Assembly: GCA_016860845.1 (NCBI GenBank)
Contig: BOKF01000002.1
Coordinates: forward strand, 1-64,000
Source: Chloroflexota bacterium
GTDB lineage: Bacteria; Chloroflexota; Anaerolineae; 4572-78; J111
Length of the DNA stretch: 64,000 bases
Direction of reading: 5' to 3'
Below, piece after piece: positions 17,339 through 26,154 of this stretch (its first letter is position 1; every line of letters begins with the position of its first letter). Under the pieces are notes generated by a model, which ran no database searches, was not told the origin of the DNA, and saw only the letters and a list, made by a program, of their open reading frames with translations. A program made the position numbers and the translations under genes.

Positions 17339-18580
17339 GTGTCACCATCAAAAATCGCTTCTTCTGACCAATACCTGCCCGAGCCTAAAACGTCTGCCGT
17401 AGCCGGTTATGCCTGGGTGATTTTGTTGGTCGTATTTCTGGCGAGTGTAGCCGCGCCGCTGAATCAATTCAAAGTTCCACCGCTGATGCCGGTGCTCATG
17501 GAGACATTCCAGTTAAATCTCAGCCAGGCCGGCCTGCTGATGTCCGTCTTCGCCTTTACCGGCCTAATTTTGGCCTTGCCCGCCGGAATTGTCCTGCAAA
17601 AACTGGGGCCAAAAGCCGCCGGGTTGATTGCCGTGGGCTGCCTGGTGATTGGATCAGCCTGGGGAGCGCTTGCCAACAGCACAGGCATGTTATTAGCCAG
17701 CCGCATCCTTGAAGGTGTGGGGATGGGGCTGATCGCCGTCGTCGGGCCGGCCTCAATCGCGATGTGGTTTCCCCGCGAGAAACAAGGCACGCCGATGGGC
17801 ATCTGGGCTACCTGGGTGCCGGTGGGAAGCGTTATCATGTATAACCTGGCTCCGGTTCTGGGGACGTCCGCCGGGTGGCAGGCCGCTTGGTGGAGTGGGG
17901 CCGGTTTTGCCCTGGTCGCCCTTATCCTGTATTGGCTGCTTATGCGGCTGCCGCCCTCCCCGGTGACCGTCCAGAGACCCGGACCGACAAGCCCTAGTGA
18001 CGACACCCTTCCCAAACTTGGCGAAGCCTTGGCCAACCGGAACATCTGGCTGCTTGCCCTGCAGTTTGGGTGCTTCAACCTGGTCTTCATCGGCTTTGCC
18101 ACATTTTTCCCCACCTTCCTTACCGAAGCGCATGATTACCCATTGGCCCAAGCCGCTTTTCTCGCCAGCTTGTCAAGCATTGTGGTACTAGGTTCAGCTC
18201 CACTGGCCGGCTGGCTGTCCGACCAAATTGGATCGCGCCGGTTAGTCTTTAGCCTGCCTCTCCTGGTAGTCGCCGCGATGATGACCCTGCCCTTCCACCT
18301 GACCGGCTGGTCCCTCTACGCTTTTATGATTCTGCTCGGGGTTGTTAGCGGCGCCGTTCCTACAGCGACCTTCGCCGCAGCGCCAGAGGTAATGGGTAGT
18401 CCTAAGTTGGCCGGCATTGGCTTGGCGGTTGTCTCCGTAGGGCAGAACCTGGGCATGGTTATTGGACCGATCCTCTTTGGGAGGCTGGTAGAGAGTCTGG
18501 GTTGGGCTGGGGCCGGGTACTGGCTTGTCCCGGTCTGCCTGCTTGGCTTTATTGCTGGATGGATGGTGAAAGTCCGCTAA
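17339..18580 (+). CDS. Major facilitator superfamily transporter (CynX/NimT-like)
   Basis: A 413-residue membrane protein with about twelve hydrophobic segments in two halves, and a polar central loop near residues 205-225. It has MFS-typical LSDQIGSRR between segments of the second half. Start is GTG at 17339 with AAGGAA upstream. Although a terminator precedes it, its position directly after the methyl-transfer genes suggests it may import the methylated substrate or export the demethylated product. The substrate cannot be read from sequence. Confidence 0.85.
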   Translation: MSPSKIASSDQYLPEPKTSAVAGYAWVILLVVFLASVAAPLNQFKVPPLMPVLMETFQLNLSQAGLLMSVFAFTGLILALPAGIVLQKLGPKAAGLIAVGCLVIGSAWGALANSTGMLLASRILEGVGMGLIAVVGPASIAMWFPREKQGTPMGIWATWVPVGSVIMYNLAPVLGTSAGWQAAWWSGAGFALVALILYWLLMRLPPSPVTVQRPGPTSPSDDTLPKLGEALANRNIWLLALQFGCFNLVFIGFATFFPTFLTEAHDYPLAQAAFLASLSSIVVLGSAPLAGWLSDQIGSRRLVFSLPLLVVAAMMTLPFHLTGWSLYAFMILLGVVSGAVPTATFAAAPEVMGSPKLAGIGLAVVSVGQNLGMVIGPILFGRLVESLGWAGAGYWLVPVCLLGFIAGWMVKVR

Positions 18581-18644
18581 ACGTGCAGCCTACTTACATT
18601 AATGGATTCTCTCAGCTTTATCTCATTTTCAATTTAGGAAAGCG

Positions 18645-18653
18645 TGCTATAAT
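18645..18653 (+). promoter_or_regulatory. Extended -10 promoter for the HtrA-like protease gene
   Basis: TGCTATAAT is a perfect extended -10 element 100 bases before the protease start codon. The -35 region is weak, as usual with an extended -10. It implies a leader of about 90 bases. Confidence 0.6.
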
Positions 18654-18752
18654 TACGGTTACTTCTCGCATTGTTTCCGTAGAGGTAGTTCCAAGCGCCT
18701 GCTGAATAGCTGCTCCAAACCGAATGCAGGTCAGTTTCCTCAAGGGGGGAAA

Positions 18753-19592
18753 ATGAGTGAACCTTCTGCTTCACAAGCGGAGTTGTGGCGGGGACGTTGG
18801 CAACGTCTTCGCCCATATATCCACAGTACAGCACCCTTTGCTGCCGGGGTGTTGGCTGCGCTCGTGGCGCTTGTGCTTTACAACATTCTGTTTCCCGATC
18901 CAACACAACTGACGACACGTGAGGTGAACGACTCGATTGTTCAGGCCCTCGCCTCGGCCACACCGCCGCCCGCCTTTTCGGCGCGGGTTTACCAGGCCAT
19001 CCGGCCCTCGCTTGTTTTTATTGAAACGGAAGTTTCTGACAAAGACGGTGAGGTGGACAATGGCATCGGCAGCGGCGTGGTTATCAATGACCAGGGCGAC
19101 ATCCTGACCAGCCTCCACGTTGTGGCCAACGCCTCTGATATTCAGCTCATCTTTGCGGACGGCACCGAGTCGAGCGCGGAGGTGATCGCCACCCAGCCGG
19201 AGAACGATATCGCCGTTCTACGCGCCAGGCAGCTCCCGGGACTGCTCGTACCCGCGATACTGGGGAACCCGCGAGCTATGCACATCGGCGATGAAGCATT
19301 TGCCGTCGGCCATCCCCTCGGTCTTTACGGCTCGATGAGCGCGGGCGTTATCTCCGGTCTTGACCGCTCCTTCAGACCCCCTGACAGCAAGCAAAGACTG
19401 AACGGCTTAATCCAGATTGACGCCGCCGTGAATCCCGGCAATTCAGGCGGCCCGCTGCTAAACCGGGATGGCCACGTGGTCGGTATTGTCGCTGCCTTGG
19501 TTAATCCAACCGAACAGGATGTCTTTATCGGCATCGGCTTTGCGGTGCCGATCAATGTCGCGGTTGGGGCTGTAGGCTCGCCGCCATATTAA
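18753..19592 (+). CDS. Membrane-anchored trypsin-like serine protease (HtrA/DegP-like, no PDZ)
   Basis: A 279-residue S1C protease. One membrane segment lies at about residues 27-47, followed by a Pro-rich linker and the protease domain. The triad is visible as His in TSLHVVA, Asp in ENDIAVL and Ser in NPGNSGGPLL. The sequence ends soon after the catalytic domain, so the PDZ domain of typical HtrA/DegP is missing. It probably handles damaged or misfolded extracytoplasmic proteins. It has its own promoter and no operon partner. Confidence 0.9.
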   Translation: MSEPSASQAELWRGRWQRLRPYIHSTAPFAAGVLAALVALVLYNILFPDPTQLTTREVNDSIVQALASATPPPAFSARVYQAIRPSLVFIETEVSDKDGEVDNGIGSGVVINDQGDILTSLHVVANASDIQLIFADGTESSAEVIATQPENDIAVLRARQLPGLLVPAILGNPRAMHIGDEAFAVGHPLGLYGSMSAGVISGLDRSFRPPDSKQRLNGLIQIDAAVNPGNSGGPLLNRDGHVVGIVAALVNPTEQDVFIGIGFAVPINVAVGAVGSPPY

Positions 19593-19595
19593 AAT

Positions 19596-19648
19596 GGTTA
19601 AAGGTTGAAAGTTCAAGGTTTCCAACATATAACTTGCAACCTTTAACC
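19596..19648. repeat. Inverted repeat before moxR
   Basis: GGTTAAAGGTTG (19596-19607) and CAACCTTTAACC (19637-19648) are perfectly complementary across a 29-base loop containing another partial repeat. It lies between the protease stop and the moxR start. No T-run follows, so an interspersed repeat or RNA structure is more likely than a terminator. Confidence 0.6.
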
Positions 19649-19680
19649 TGGAATCTGCAACTTATTTTGGGAGAAGGCCC

Positions 19681-20691
19681 ATGAATCAATATATGAACCC
19701 TGAGAAAAGAAAACCGATGGAACGTGTACTGTACGAAGTGAAGAAAATTATTGTCGGGCAGGATCACCTGTTGGAACAGTTGGTCGTCGCGCTGCTGGCG
19801 CGCGGGCACATCCTGGTCGAAGGTGTACCGGGTCTGGCCAAGACGATGGCGATCAAAACCCTGGCGGAAGCAATTGGCGGCGAGTTCAAGCGCATCCAGT
19901 TCACGCCCGATTTGGTCCCCGCCGATTTAATCGGCACACGCATCTACAATCAAAAGACGGGCGAATTCAATACCTCGCTCGGCCCGGTTTTTACCAACCT
20001 CCTGCTAGCGGATGAAATCAACCGCGCCCCGGCCAAGGTCCAAAGCGCGCTGCTTGAGGTGATGCAAGAACGGCAGGTAACCATTGGCCGCGAAACCTTT
20101 AAGGTGCCGCATCCGTTCCTGGTGCTGGCGACCCAGAATCCCATCGAGACCGAAGGCACCTATGCTTTACCCGAAGCGCAGGTGGACCGTTTTATGCTCA
20201 AGGTACTGGTCGGTTATCCCAGCGCCACGGAAGAATTTGTCATCGTCGAACGGATGACGGGCATGCTCCAGGCCGTGCAAAAGGTGCTGACCACCGAGCA
20301 ACTGGTGGAATTGCAGCAAGAGGCCGATAAAGTTTACGTGGACCCAGCGCTTATTGAATATGCCGTCCGCATGGTGACCGCTACCCGAACGCCGAAAGAC
20401 GTAGGGTTAAAAGAACTGGAACCTTACATTATGTTCGGCGCAAGCCCCCGCGCTTCGATCAACCTGATCCTCACGGCGCGGGCGCTGGCCTTTGTGCGCG
20501 GGCGGGCTTATGCGCTGCCGCAGGACGTGCTGGATATGGCCCTCGACGTGATGCGGCACCGCATGGTGCTGTCGTATGAGGCGCTCTCTGACAATGTCAG
20601 CGCCGACGACCTGTTGAAAAAGATTCTCGATCGTATTCCTATCCCGGTGGTGCCGTTGCATGAGCATGTCAATCTCCGCGTCAACGCCTGA
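19681..20691 (+). CDS. MoxR-family AAA+ ATPase
   Basis: A 336-residue AAA+ chaperone-like ATPase with Walker A GVPGLAKTM (near 45), Walker B LLADEINRAP (near 108), and the MoxR hallmark ATQNPIETEGTY. MoxR proteins remodel or insert metal cofactors and work with VWA-domain partners, here encoded downstream. The C-terminus overlaps the DUF58 gene by 32 bases, indicating coupled translation. Length is standard. Confidence 0.93.
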   Translation: MNQYMNPEKRKPMERVLYEVKKIIVGQDHLLEQLVVALLARGHILVEGVPGLAKTMAIKTLAEAIGGEFKRIQFTPDLVPADLIGTRIYNQKTGEFNTSLGPVFTNLLLADEINRAPAKVQSALLEVMQERQVTIGRETFKVPHPFLVLATQNPIETEGTYALPEAQVDRFMLKVLVGYPSATEEFVIVERMTGMLQAVQKVLTTEQLVELQQEADKVYVDPALIEYAVRMVTATRTPKDVGLKELEPYIMFGASPRASINLILTARALAFVRGRAYALPQDVLDMALDVMRHRMVLSYEALSDNVSADDLLKKILDRIPIPVVPLHEHVNLRVNA

Positions 20692-21559
20692 ACGTATCCT
20701 GCAGCGTCTCGACTGGCAGGTCATCCGCCGGCTGGACGGCTTGCTGCAAGGCGATTATCGTACCCTGTTTTATGGCTACGGGGTGGATTTTGCCGATCTG
20801 CGCGAATACCAACCCGAAGACGATATTCGCTACATTGATTGGAATGTAACCGCGCGGATGAATTCGCCGTATGTCCGGCAGTACATCGAAGACCGCGAAA
20901 TCACCGGCTGGTTTTTGCTGGATCTGAGTCCCTCCATGGACTTTGGCCCGGTGCAAACGCTCAAGCGGACGGTGCTGATTGATTTCGTCACGACCATCGC
21001 CCGGCTGCTCACCCGCCACGGCAATCGCATCGGAGCAATCTTCTACGGCAGCCGGGTTGAGCGGACAATTCCTGCCAGCGGCGGGAAGCTCCAGGTTCTG
21101 CGCCTGGTCAACGACCTGCTCAAGCAGCCGCCTTTACGACAAACAGCGTTTACCAATTTAAAGCCGCTGCTCGACGCCGGACTGCATGCCATTAAAAAGC
21201 GCTCTTTGATCTTCATCATCTCGGATTTTATCAGTGAGCCGGGCTGGGAGCGGCCGTTGAAGTTACTCAACCAGCGGCACGAAGTCCTGGCCATCCGCTT
21301 GTGGGACCCGCGCGAGGTAGAACTGCCGGACATGGGACCGATCATTATGGAGGATGCGGAGACAGGCGAGCAGCTCTATGTGGACACCCACGACCGGAGA
21401 TTCCGCCAGCGGTTTCAAGAGGCGGCGCGGCGGCGGGAAACAGCCTTGAACGAAGCATTTAAACACGCCGGGGTGGACGCGCTGTCCCTCTCCACTGAAG
21501 AAGATCTGGTCAAAGCCATCGTGCGCTTTGCCACCCTGCGGCGGCAGCGCCGGAGGTAA
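20660..21559 (+). CDS. DUF58-domain protein of the MoxR/VWA operon
   Basis: A 299-residue soluble protein with the DUF58 core: YGVDFADLREYQPEDDIRYIDW and the VWA-like strand LLDLSPSMDFG (a degenerate MIDAS DxSxS). DUF58 proteins always accompany MoxR and VWA genes in aerotolerance (Bat-like) operons; their exact role is unclear. Two in-frame ATGs at 20660 and 20666 are possible starts. It ends directly before the first VWA gene. Confidence 0.9.
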   Translation: MSMSISASTPERILQRLDWQVIRRLDGLLQGDYRTLFYGYGVDFADLREYQPEDDIRYIDWNVTARMNSPYVRQYIEDREITGWFLLDLSPSMDFGPVQTLKRTVLIDFVTTIARLLTRHGNRIGAIFYGSRVERTIPASGGKLQVLRLVNDLLKQPPLRQTAFTNLKPLLDAGLHAIKKRSLIFIISDFISEPGWERPLKLLNQRHEVLAIRLWDPREVELPDMGPIIMEDAETGEQLYVDTHDRRFRQRFQEAARRRETALNEAFKHAGVDALSLSTEEDLVKAIVRFATLRRQRRR

Positions 21560-22579
21560 GTGAAGTTACCTATGTCATTCATTTGGCCCACGATGCTTTT
21601 ATTACTGTTGCTGGTTCCGCTGTTCGTCTGGCTGTATCTGCGGATGCAGCAACGACGGCGGCGCTTTGCCGCCAGTTTCGGCACGCTTGGACTCGTACAG
21701 GAAGCCGCCGGTCGTACACTGGGCAGACGCCGCCACCTTCCTCCGGCCTTCTTTCTAGCCGGTCTGACCATCCTACTGCTGGCCATGGCCCGCCCGCAAA
21801 CGGTTGTCAGTCTGCCCCGAGTGGAAGGCACGGTTATCCTTGCCTTTGACGTTTCCGGCAGCATGGCTGCGGACGATTTGAAGCCGACCCGGATGGAAGC
21901 GGCCAAAGCTGCTGCGCTGGAGTTTGTGCAGCACCAGCCGACCAGCGTACAAATCGGTATTGTCGCCTTCAGCGATGGCGGCTTTACTGTACAACCGCCG
22001 ACGAACGACCAGGAGGCCATCCTGGCCACGATCAATCGCCTGACGCCGCAGCGCGGCACGTCGCTTGGGCAGGGTATTCTGGTTTCACTCAACACGATTG
22101 CCGGGGATGATGAACCAATTCCCTCTCTCGACCCTGGCCAGACACCGGCGCCCGCAGTTACGCCAACGCCCCTGCCGGAAGGAACCTATACTTCCGCCGT
22201 CATTGTCCTGCTCACCGACGGCGAGAACAACCAGGCCCCCGACCCGCTGGAAGCCGCGCAGGTAGCCGCAGATCGCGGGGTGCGCATCTATCCCGTGGGC
22301 ATTGGCAGCACAGCAGGAACACTCCTGCAGGTTGAAGGCTTCACCGTTCACACCCAGCTCGACGAGGCTATGCTGCAACAAATTGCCCAGTTCACCGACG
22401 GCGTCTATTACAATGCCGAGAACGAAGAAGAGCTGCGCGCGATTTATCAAAACCTCGACCCGCAGTTTGTGATCAAAGCGGAAAAGATGGAGGTCACTTC
22501 TATTTTTGCCGGCGCGGGTATTCTCGTCCTGCTGATTGGCGGTACATTTTCGCTCCTGTGGTTCAGCCGCGTGCCGTAA
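21560..22579 (+). CDS. VWA-domain membrane protein, BatA-like (first copy)
   Basis: A 339-residue protein with membrane segments at about 6-25 and 58-78, a von Willebrand A domain with intact MIDAS DVSGS near residue 97 and a C-terminal membrane helix (about 312-335). The VWA domain should face the extracytoplasmic side and bind a divalent metal. The GTG at 21560 has GGAGG close upstream; an ATG at 21572 is an alternative. An insert rich in Pro/Thr (TPAPAVTPTPLP) interrupts the VWA domain. It forms a tandem pair with the next gene. Confidence 0.88.
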   Translation: MKLPMSFIWPTMLLLLLLVPLFVWLYLRMQQRRRRFAASFGTLGLVQEAAGRTLGRRRHLPPAFFLAGLTILLLAMARPQTVVSLPRVEGTVILAFDVSGSMAADDLKPTRMEAAKAAALEFVQHQPTSVQIGIVAFSDGGFTVQPPTNDQEAILATINRLTPQRGTSLGQGILVSLNTIAGDDEPIPSLDPGQTPAPAVTPTPLPEGTYTSAVIVLLTDGENNQAPDPLEAAQVAADRGVRIYPVGIGSTAGTLLQVEGFTVHTQLDEAMLQQIAQFTDGVYYNAENEEELRAIYQNLDPQFVIKAEKMEVTSIFAGAGILVLLIGGTFSLLWFSRVP

Positions 22580-22592
22580 TTGGAGGTAGTCA

Positions 22593-23660
22593 ATGGATTT
22601 GCTTTGGCCCGGGTTCCTGCTCCTGTTGGGTTTAATCCCGTTGATTGTCGCAGCATATATTTGGATGCTGCGACGGCGGCGGCGTTTTGCGGTGCGCTAC
22701 TCCAGCCTGGCTCTGGTGCGCGAGGCGCTGCCTTCCCAGTCGCTCCTACGGCGCCATCTGCCCTTTGCCCTGTTTCTCCTGGCGCTGGTTAGCCTGGTGC
22801 TTGCCTTGGGCCGCCCGGTGACCAGCGTAAGCGTGCCCAGCGGCCGGGCGAATATCATTCTGGCCCTGGATGTCTCCCGGAGTATGTGTGCGACTGATAT
22901 TCCGCCCAACCGTTTAGAGGTGGCCAAAGATGCGGCCCTGTCATTCATTCAAAGCCAAAAATCCAACACCCAGATTGGCATCGTCGCCTTCGCCGGTTTC
23001 GCGGAATTAATCCAACCGCCGACTTCAGATCAGGAAATGCTGCAAGACGCGGTCGAGGGTCTGAGCACCGCCCGCCGGACGGCGATTGGCACCGCCATCC
23101 TTAAATCGCTGGATGCGATTGCCGAAATAAACAAGAGCGTGGCTCCCAGTGTGACCGGCACATCGGCTGGGGTCAAGCCAACGCCGGTACCTAAAGGGAT
23201 GTATACGCCGGACGTCATTGTCTTACTCACCGATGGGGCGAGTAATGCAGGCATACTGCCTTTGGAAGCGGCGCAGCAAGCCGTTGACCGGGGCGTTAGA
23301 GTTTACACGATCGGGTTTGGCACCGAGAACGGATCAGAGTCGCTTCCTTTTTGCGGCCGGGGTTTTCAGAGCAGCAGCTCAATGGGGGGCGGCCAACAAT
23401 TTGGCGGAGGCTTTGGGTTTGGCGGCGGGTTTCGCCGGGGAATTGATGAGGACACCTTAAAGGAAGTTGCCGATATGACCGGGGGAACCTATTACTCGGC
23501 TGAGAGCGCGGGCGAGCTTCAAGATGTTTTCCAGGAACTCCCGACTTACCTGTTTACCCGGCGCGAAATCACGGAAATCAGCGTTGTGTTTGCAGCCATC
23601 GGTGCGCTCCTGACTGCACTGGCTATTGTCCTTTCGCTGATCTGGCATCCATTGCCATGA
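22593..23660 (+). CDS. VWA-domain membrane protein, BatA/BatB-like (second copy)
   Basis: A 355-residue paralogue of the preceding gene with the same layout: two N-terminal membrane segments, VWA domain with MIDAS DVSRS near residue 93, and a C-terminal helix. It differs by a Gly/Phe-rich insert (GGGQQFGGGFGFGGGF) near residues 264-285 beside a lone Cys in FCGRGF. The parallel Thr/Pro insert KPTPVPKG shows the two genes arose by tandem duplication. It closes the MoxR operon. Confidence 0.88.
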   Translation: MDLLWPGFLLLLGLIPLIVAAYIWMLRRRRRFAVRYSSLALVREALPSQSLLRRHLPFALFLLALVSLVLALGRPVTSVSVPSGRANIILALDVSRSMCATDIPPNRLEVAKDAALSFIQSQKSNTQIGIVAFAGFAELIQPPTSDQEMLQDAVEGLSTARRTAIGTAILKSLDAIAEINKSVAPSVTGTSAGVKPTPVPKGMYTPDVIVLLTDGASNAGILPLEAAQQAVDRGVRVYTIGFGTENGSESLPFCGRGFQSSSSMGGGQQFGGGFGFGGGFRRGIDEDTLKEVADMTGGTYYSAESAGELQDVFQELPTYLFTRREITEISVVFAAIGALLTALAIVLSLIWHPLP

Positions 23661-23682
23661 CAGCCTGAGCTCGGTCAGGCTG
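23661..23682 (+). terminator. Hairpin after the MoxR/VWA operon
   Basis: CAGCCTGA and TCAGGCTG form an eight-base-pair stem with a six-base loop immediately after the stop codon. No clear T-run follows, so termination efficiency is uncertain. Confidence 0.45.
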
Positions 23683-23762
23683 GATAATTGAAAGGTTTAG
23701 TAAGTTAAACTCCCTCTCGTTTTTCAACTTACCCTACGGCGGCAGTTTTTGCCATATAATCA

Positions 23763-23787
23763 AAGAGCCGAGTTAAACTCGGCTCTT
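23763..23787 (-). terminator. Terminator of tRNA-Cys
   Basis: AAGAGCCGAGTT and AACTCGGCTCTT form a 12-base-pair perfect stem just past the tRNA 3' end. On the minus strand the stem runs into a short T-run. The near-perfect symmetry could also let it act rightward. Confidence 0.7.
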
Positions 23788-23790
23788 AGA

Positions 23791-23861
<71 letters not shown>

Positions 23862-23908
23862 AGGAAACTAACGAATATCGCCTGTCAGGGGCGAACTTGA
23901 TTGAGTCT

Positions 23909-23936
23909 ATTTTACCTAAATTTCTTCCCCGGTCAA
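23909..23936 (-). promoter_or_regulatory. Promoter of tRNA-Cys
   Basis: On the minus strand TTGACC (-35, 23931-23936) and TAAAAT (-10, 23909-23914) are separated by 16 bases and lie about 50 bases before the tRNA. The promoter sits between the integrase stop and the tRNA, so any integration at this locus has kept it intact or supplied it. Confidence 0.65.
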
Positions 23937-23941
23937 ATCCT

Positions 23942-25024
23942 TCAGTCCTCGGCTTGCCCTTCCCCAGCCCCTCCCGGAGGGAGGGGGGAAGACAGATCCC
24001 CATCCACCGGCGAATAGCGGTCGTGGGCCTGCTGTAGCTCCGTTGTGTTGAAAACCGCATAACGCTTGGTCGTCTCAATCGAGGCGTGACCCAGCAGGTC
24101 CTGGAGTTGGGCGGTCGGGATCCCGGCGATGGTCGTATCGCGGCCAAAGGCGTGCCGCCAGGCGTGGGGGTTGAACACCTCCTCCCCCAGGCCGGCAGCT
24201 TTGGCCAGGCGCTTGAAGGCTTTGTAGAGGCCGTCGTAGGTCAGCCGGCCTTTTTTGCCCCACCAGACGGCGGCGGCCGGCTGCCGGCGCTCCTCCGGCA
24301 GGCTGGCCCGGTACGCTTCGAGGGCGCGCCGGGTGAGGGGCTTGAAGAAGAGTTTCCTCGCTTTATCCCCTTTCCCGACGACCTCCGTCTTGCGCTCCTC
24401 CAGGTTGAGCTTGCCCCATGTCAGTTGGAGCGCCTCGTCGGCCCGGCAGCCGGAGTCGCGGAAAAAGAGCAGCAGTGCCCGGTCGCGCGGCTCGCGGGCC
24501 ACGCGCAGCATCTGGTTGATGTGCCGGCGCTCGATGGCGCGCGGCTCGGCCTGGGTTGCGCTCTTGTCGCTGGGGCGCTCGACATCGGCCAGGGCGCTTT
24601 GCCCGAACAGCCAGCGGGAGAAGCGGGTCAGGGCGTCGTAGTGGTTGCGCAGGGTGTTGGGCGAGTATTCCGGCTTGTGGCGTTTGAGGCCGGCGTAGTA
24701 GGCGAGGAAGCCCTCCCCCAGCCCCTCCCAAAGGGAGGGGTGATTTTCCAGCCAGCGGGCGAACTGGCCCAGGCGCAGGCGGTAGCCGTTGCGGGTGTGG
24801 GGCTTGAGATTCTCTTTGACCTCCAGGTGGTCGAGGAAGTTCTGGACGAGCTGGGCGGGGGGAAGGGGCTGGGGGTTGGGGGCCGGGGGGCCGGTGAAAT
24901 GGTAGGTTGCGACCCGGCCGGAGGGCAGCTTGACGACCAGGCCGGCGAGCCAGGGCGGGGGCCTGGAGAGATCCAGTTCTAGTTTCCCGGTGGAGTCAAT
25001 GCTAAACTCTAGTTTCTGGTTCAT
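23942..25024 (-). CDS. Tyrosine recombinase / phage integrase, XerC/D-like
   Basis: A 360-residue site-specific recombinase. Residues about 60-155 form the SAM-like core-binding domain; the catalytic domain shows Arg in SGCRADEALQL, Lys near VGKGDKARKL, HAWRH, the GHASIETT motif and the nucleophile Tyr in KRYAVF. It probably catalyses integration and excision of the element at this end. Three in-frame insertions look foreign: a Pro-rich segment near 45-57, SLWEGLGEG near 95-105 and a Pro/Gly/Glu tail near 345-356, each encoded by an interspersed repeat. A minus-strand TACAAT at 25058-25063 and the 25086 dyad lie upstream. Confidence 0.92.
   Translation of the reverse strand: MNQKLEFSIDSTGKLELDLSRPPPWLAGLVVKLPSGRVATYHFTGPPAPNPQPLPPAQLVQNFLDHLEVKENLKPHTRNGYRLRLGQFARWLENHPSLWEGLGEGFLAYYAGLKRHKPEYSPNTLRNHYDALTRFSRWLFGQSALADVERPSDKSATQAEPRAIERRHINQMLRVAREPRDRALLLFFRDSGCRADEALQLTWGKLNLEERKTEVVGKGDKARKLFFKPLTRRALEAYRASLPEERRQPAAAVWWGKKGRLTYDGLYKAFKRLAKAAGLGEEVFNPHAWRHAFGRDTTIAGIPTAQLQDLLGHASIETTKRYAVFNTTELQQAHDRYSPVDGDLSSPLPPGGAGEGQAED
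23956..23986. repeat. GC-rich palindromic element in the integrase 3' end
   Basis: CCCCTCCC (23968-23975) and GGGAGGGG (23979-23986) form a hairpin with a three-base loop, preceded by GCCCTTCCCCAG. It encodes the Pro/Gly/Glu-rich integrase C-terminus in frame. Same element as at 24709. Confidence 0.8.
24709..24740. repeat. GC-rich palindromic element inside the integrase gene
   Basis: CCCCTCCC (24722-24729) AAA GGGAGGGG (24733-24740), preceded by GCCCTCCCCCAG, matches the 23956 element over about 30 bases. It is read in frame as SLWEGLGEG within the core-binding domain. Confidence 0.8.
24857..24892. repeat. G-rich repeat coding a Pro-rich insert in the integrase
   Basis: Runs of four to six G separated by one to three bases (GGGGTTGGGGG type) are read on the other strand as a PNPQPLPP insert. 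Related tracts lie in the ParB gene (60241-60293) and at 62245-62280. Confidence 0.65.
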
Positions 25025-25085
25025 TAGGTTGTCCGGCTTTAATACACTTAAAATTTAATTGTAAGGTACTTTTGACCCCTCATGA

Positions 25086-25101
25086 AGTGACAAATGTCAC
25101 T
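25086..25101. promoter_or_regulatory. Dyad operator AGTGACA-AA-TGTCACT between integrase and first element gene
   Basis: A 16-base site with 14 palindromic positions. Its TGACAAATGTCACT core is identical to the dyads at 7754-7767 and 12077-12090 in the two host promoter copies. Here it sits about 23 bases before a minus-strand -10 (25058-25063, integrase) and 22 bases before a plus-strand TAGAAT (25124-25129). Confidence 0.6.
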
Positions 25102-25166
25102 CCCCAAGTCCCCGTCCGTATGGTAGAATTCCCTTGCTTATGTTGATTCCTGGCCTGTGAGGAAGC

Positions 25167-25430
25167 TTGAGTCAAGCACTCGTAACTCTGACCCTGAATA
25201 CCACCGAGGAAAACGCCGCCCTCCTACTGGAAACCCTGGTCGAACGGGTCCAGGAGACGCCGAGCCTGCTGCCAACGAGAGCCGATTGGCTCGACCTGGC
25301 GGAGCAGGTGGCGATTGGCCTGGCGGTGTTCCAGGCCGGGCTTGCGCCCAGGGCGCGCCCTGCCCATGGGGAGCAGCCAGGCCAAAGGGTAAAGGTGGAT
25401 GACTGTCGTTTTGTGGCTGAGCGAGCATGA
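25167..25430 (+). CDS. Small element protein of unknown function
   Basis: An 87-residue protein starting with TTG, preceded by GAGGAAG. It is helical with alternating hydrophobic LTLNTTEENAALLLETL and DLAEQVAIGLAVF stretches. Not recognised. First gene of the rightward early block, directly across the dyad operator from the integrase. An overlapping reading frame starting at 25157 has poorer composition and was set aside. Confidence 0.55.
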   Translation: MSQALVTLTLNTTEENAALLLETLVERVQETPSLLPTRADWLDLAEQVAIGLAVFQAGLAPRARPAHGEQPGQRVKVDDCRFVAERA

Positions 25431-25566
25431 CGCTCAGCGGATCCTGCTCCTTGTCAAAAAGGAAAAGGAGCAGGCTGAACCGGTATGGCGCGACTACTGG
25501 GCGCGCCTGGCCAGCGAGATGCACGAGAAGATAGGTCAAAACTATGCAGGACAGCGGCGATCTTAA
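25399..25566 (+). CDS. Small element protein, 55 residues
   Basis: An open frame of 55 codons with ATG at 25399 after AAAGGTGG. It reads VVLWLSEHDAQRILLLVKK at the start, then a charged, tryptophan-containing helix. It overlaps the end of the preceding gene by 32 bases and the start of the next by 23, typical of compact phage early blocks. Not recognised; coding status rests on RBS, position and composition. Confidence 0.5.
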   Translation: MTVVLWLSEHDAQRILLLVKKEKEQAEPVWRDYWARLASEMHEKIGQNYAGQRRS

Positions 25567-25963
25567 CAGCCTGCTCTCCGAGATCAAGGCCAGGCAGGCA
25601 GCGGCCGAGCCGACGAACTACGACAAGTTTCTCAAGGCGCTGGCCAGCGGCAGCTATCCCCGCTTCTGCGAGCTGGTCTGGGACGGCGAGGTTTTTTCCG
25701 TTGTCCTGACTGTGCATTTCCAGAAGGTGCCCGAACGAGAGGCGAGCGGGCCGCCGGCAGGCAGCGAGGCCATTCGCCGCCGGGCCTGGAGCTACTTCAA
25801 GCAGTTTGACGACAGCGAGCGCCGGCTGATGCAGTTCCGGGTGATGGTCAAGGAGTGGCTGCCGGTGCATGCCGTGGTGACGATGCGGCCCGACGCGGTC
25901 AGCCTGCTGCGGATCGGGACGGACCGGCTGATGGGCCTGCAAGCCCCCCACTTTTCGGGCTGA
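25544..25963 (+). CDS. Element protein of unknown function
   Basis: A 139-residue protein, not recognised. It has an N-terminal acidic helix and a central region with SYFKQFDDSERRLMQFRVMVKEW. No cysteine cluster or membrane segment is visible. It closes the first small early cluster before a terminator-like hairpin. Confidence 0.6.
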   Translation: MQDSGDLNSLLSEIKARQAAAEPTNYDKFLKALASGSYPRFCELVWDGEVFSVVLTVHFQKVPEREASGPPAGSEAIRRRAWSYFKQFDDSERRLMQFRVMVKEWLPVHAVVTMRPDAVSLLRIGTDRLMGLQAPHFSG

Positions 25964-26035
25964 AGGAAAAGCCCGAAATAGGGTATCATTCGTACAACCC
26001 AACAACGTTTTACCCCAACTTCCAGAGCGAAGAAC

Positions 26036-26077
26036 GCGCGGAGGTGGGCCGAGAGGCGGCCCCCTTCGCGCTTTTTT
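26036..26077 (+). terminator. Intrinsic terminator after the first early genes
   Basis: GCGCG (26036-26040) pairs with CGCGC (26067-26071), and an imperfect G-rich/C-rich stem with a GAGA tetraloop lies inside. Six Ts follow at 26072-26077. Confidence 0.65.
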
Positions 26078-26154
26078 ATTGCCGGCGCGAAGCCCCCTCC
26101 CGCGAAAAAAGAGTACGGAAAACAGGGTATTGCCGCAAGAGGATCTGTGGTAGG

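Noticed and set aside
24086..24982. 298-codon frame opposite the integrase
   Set aside because: Antisense to all catalytic motifs of the recombinase; no RBS or recognisable domain.
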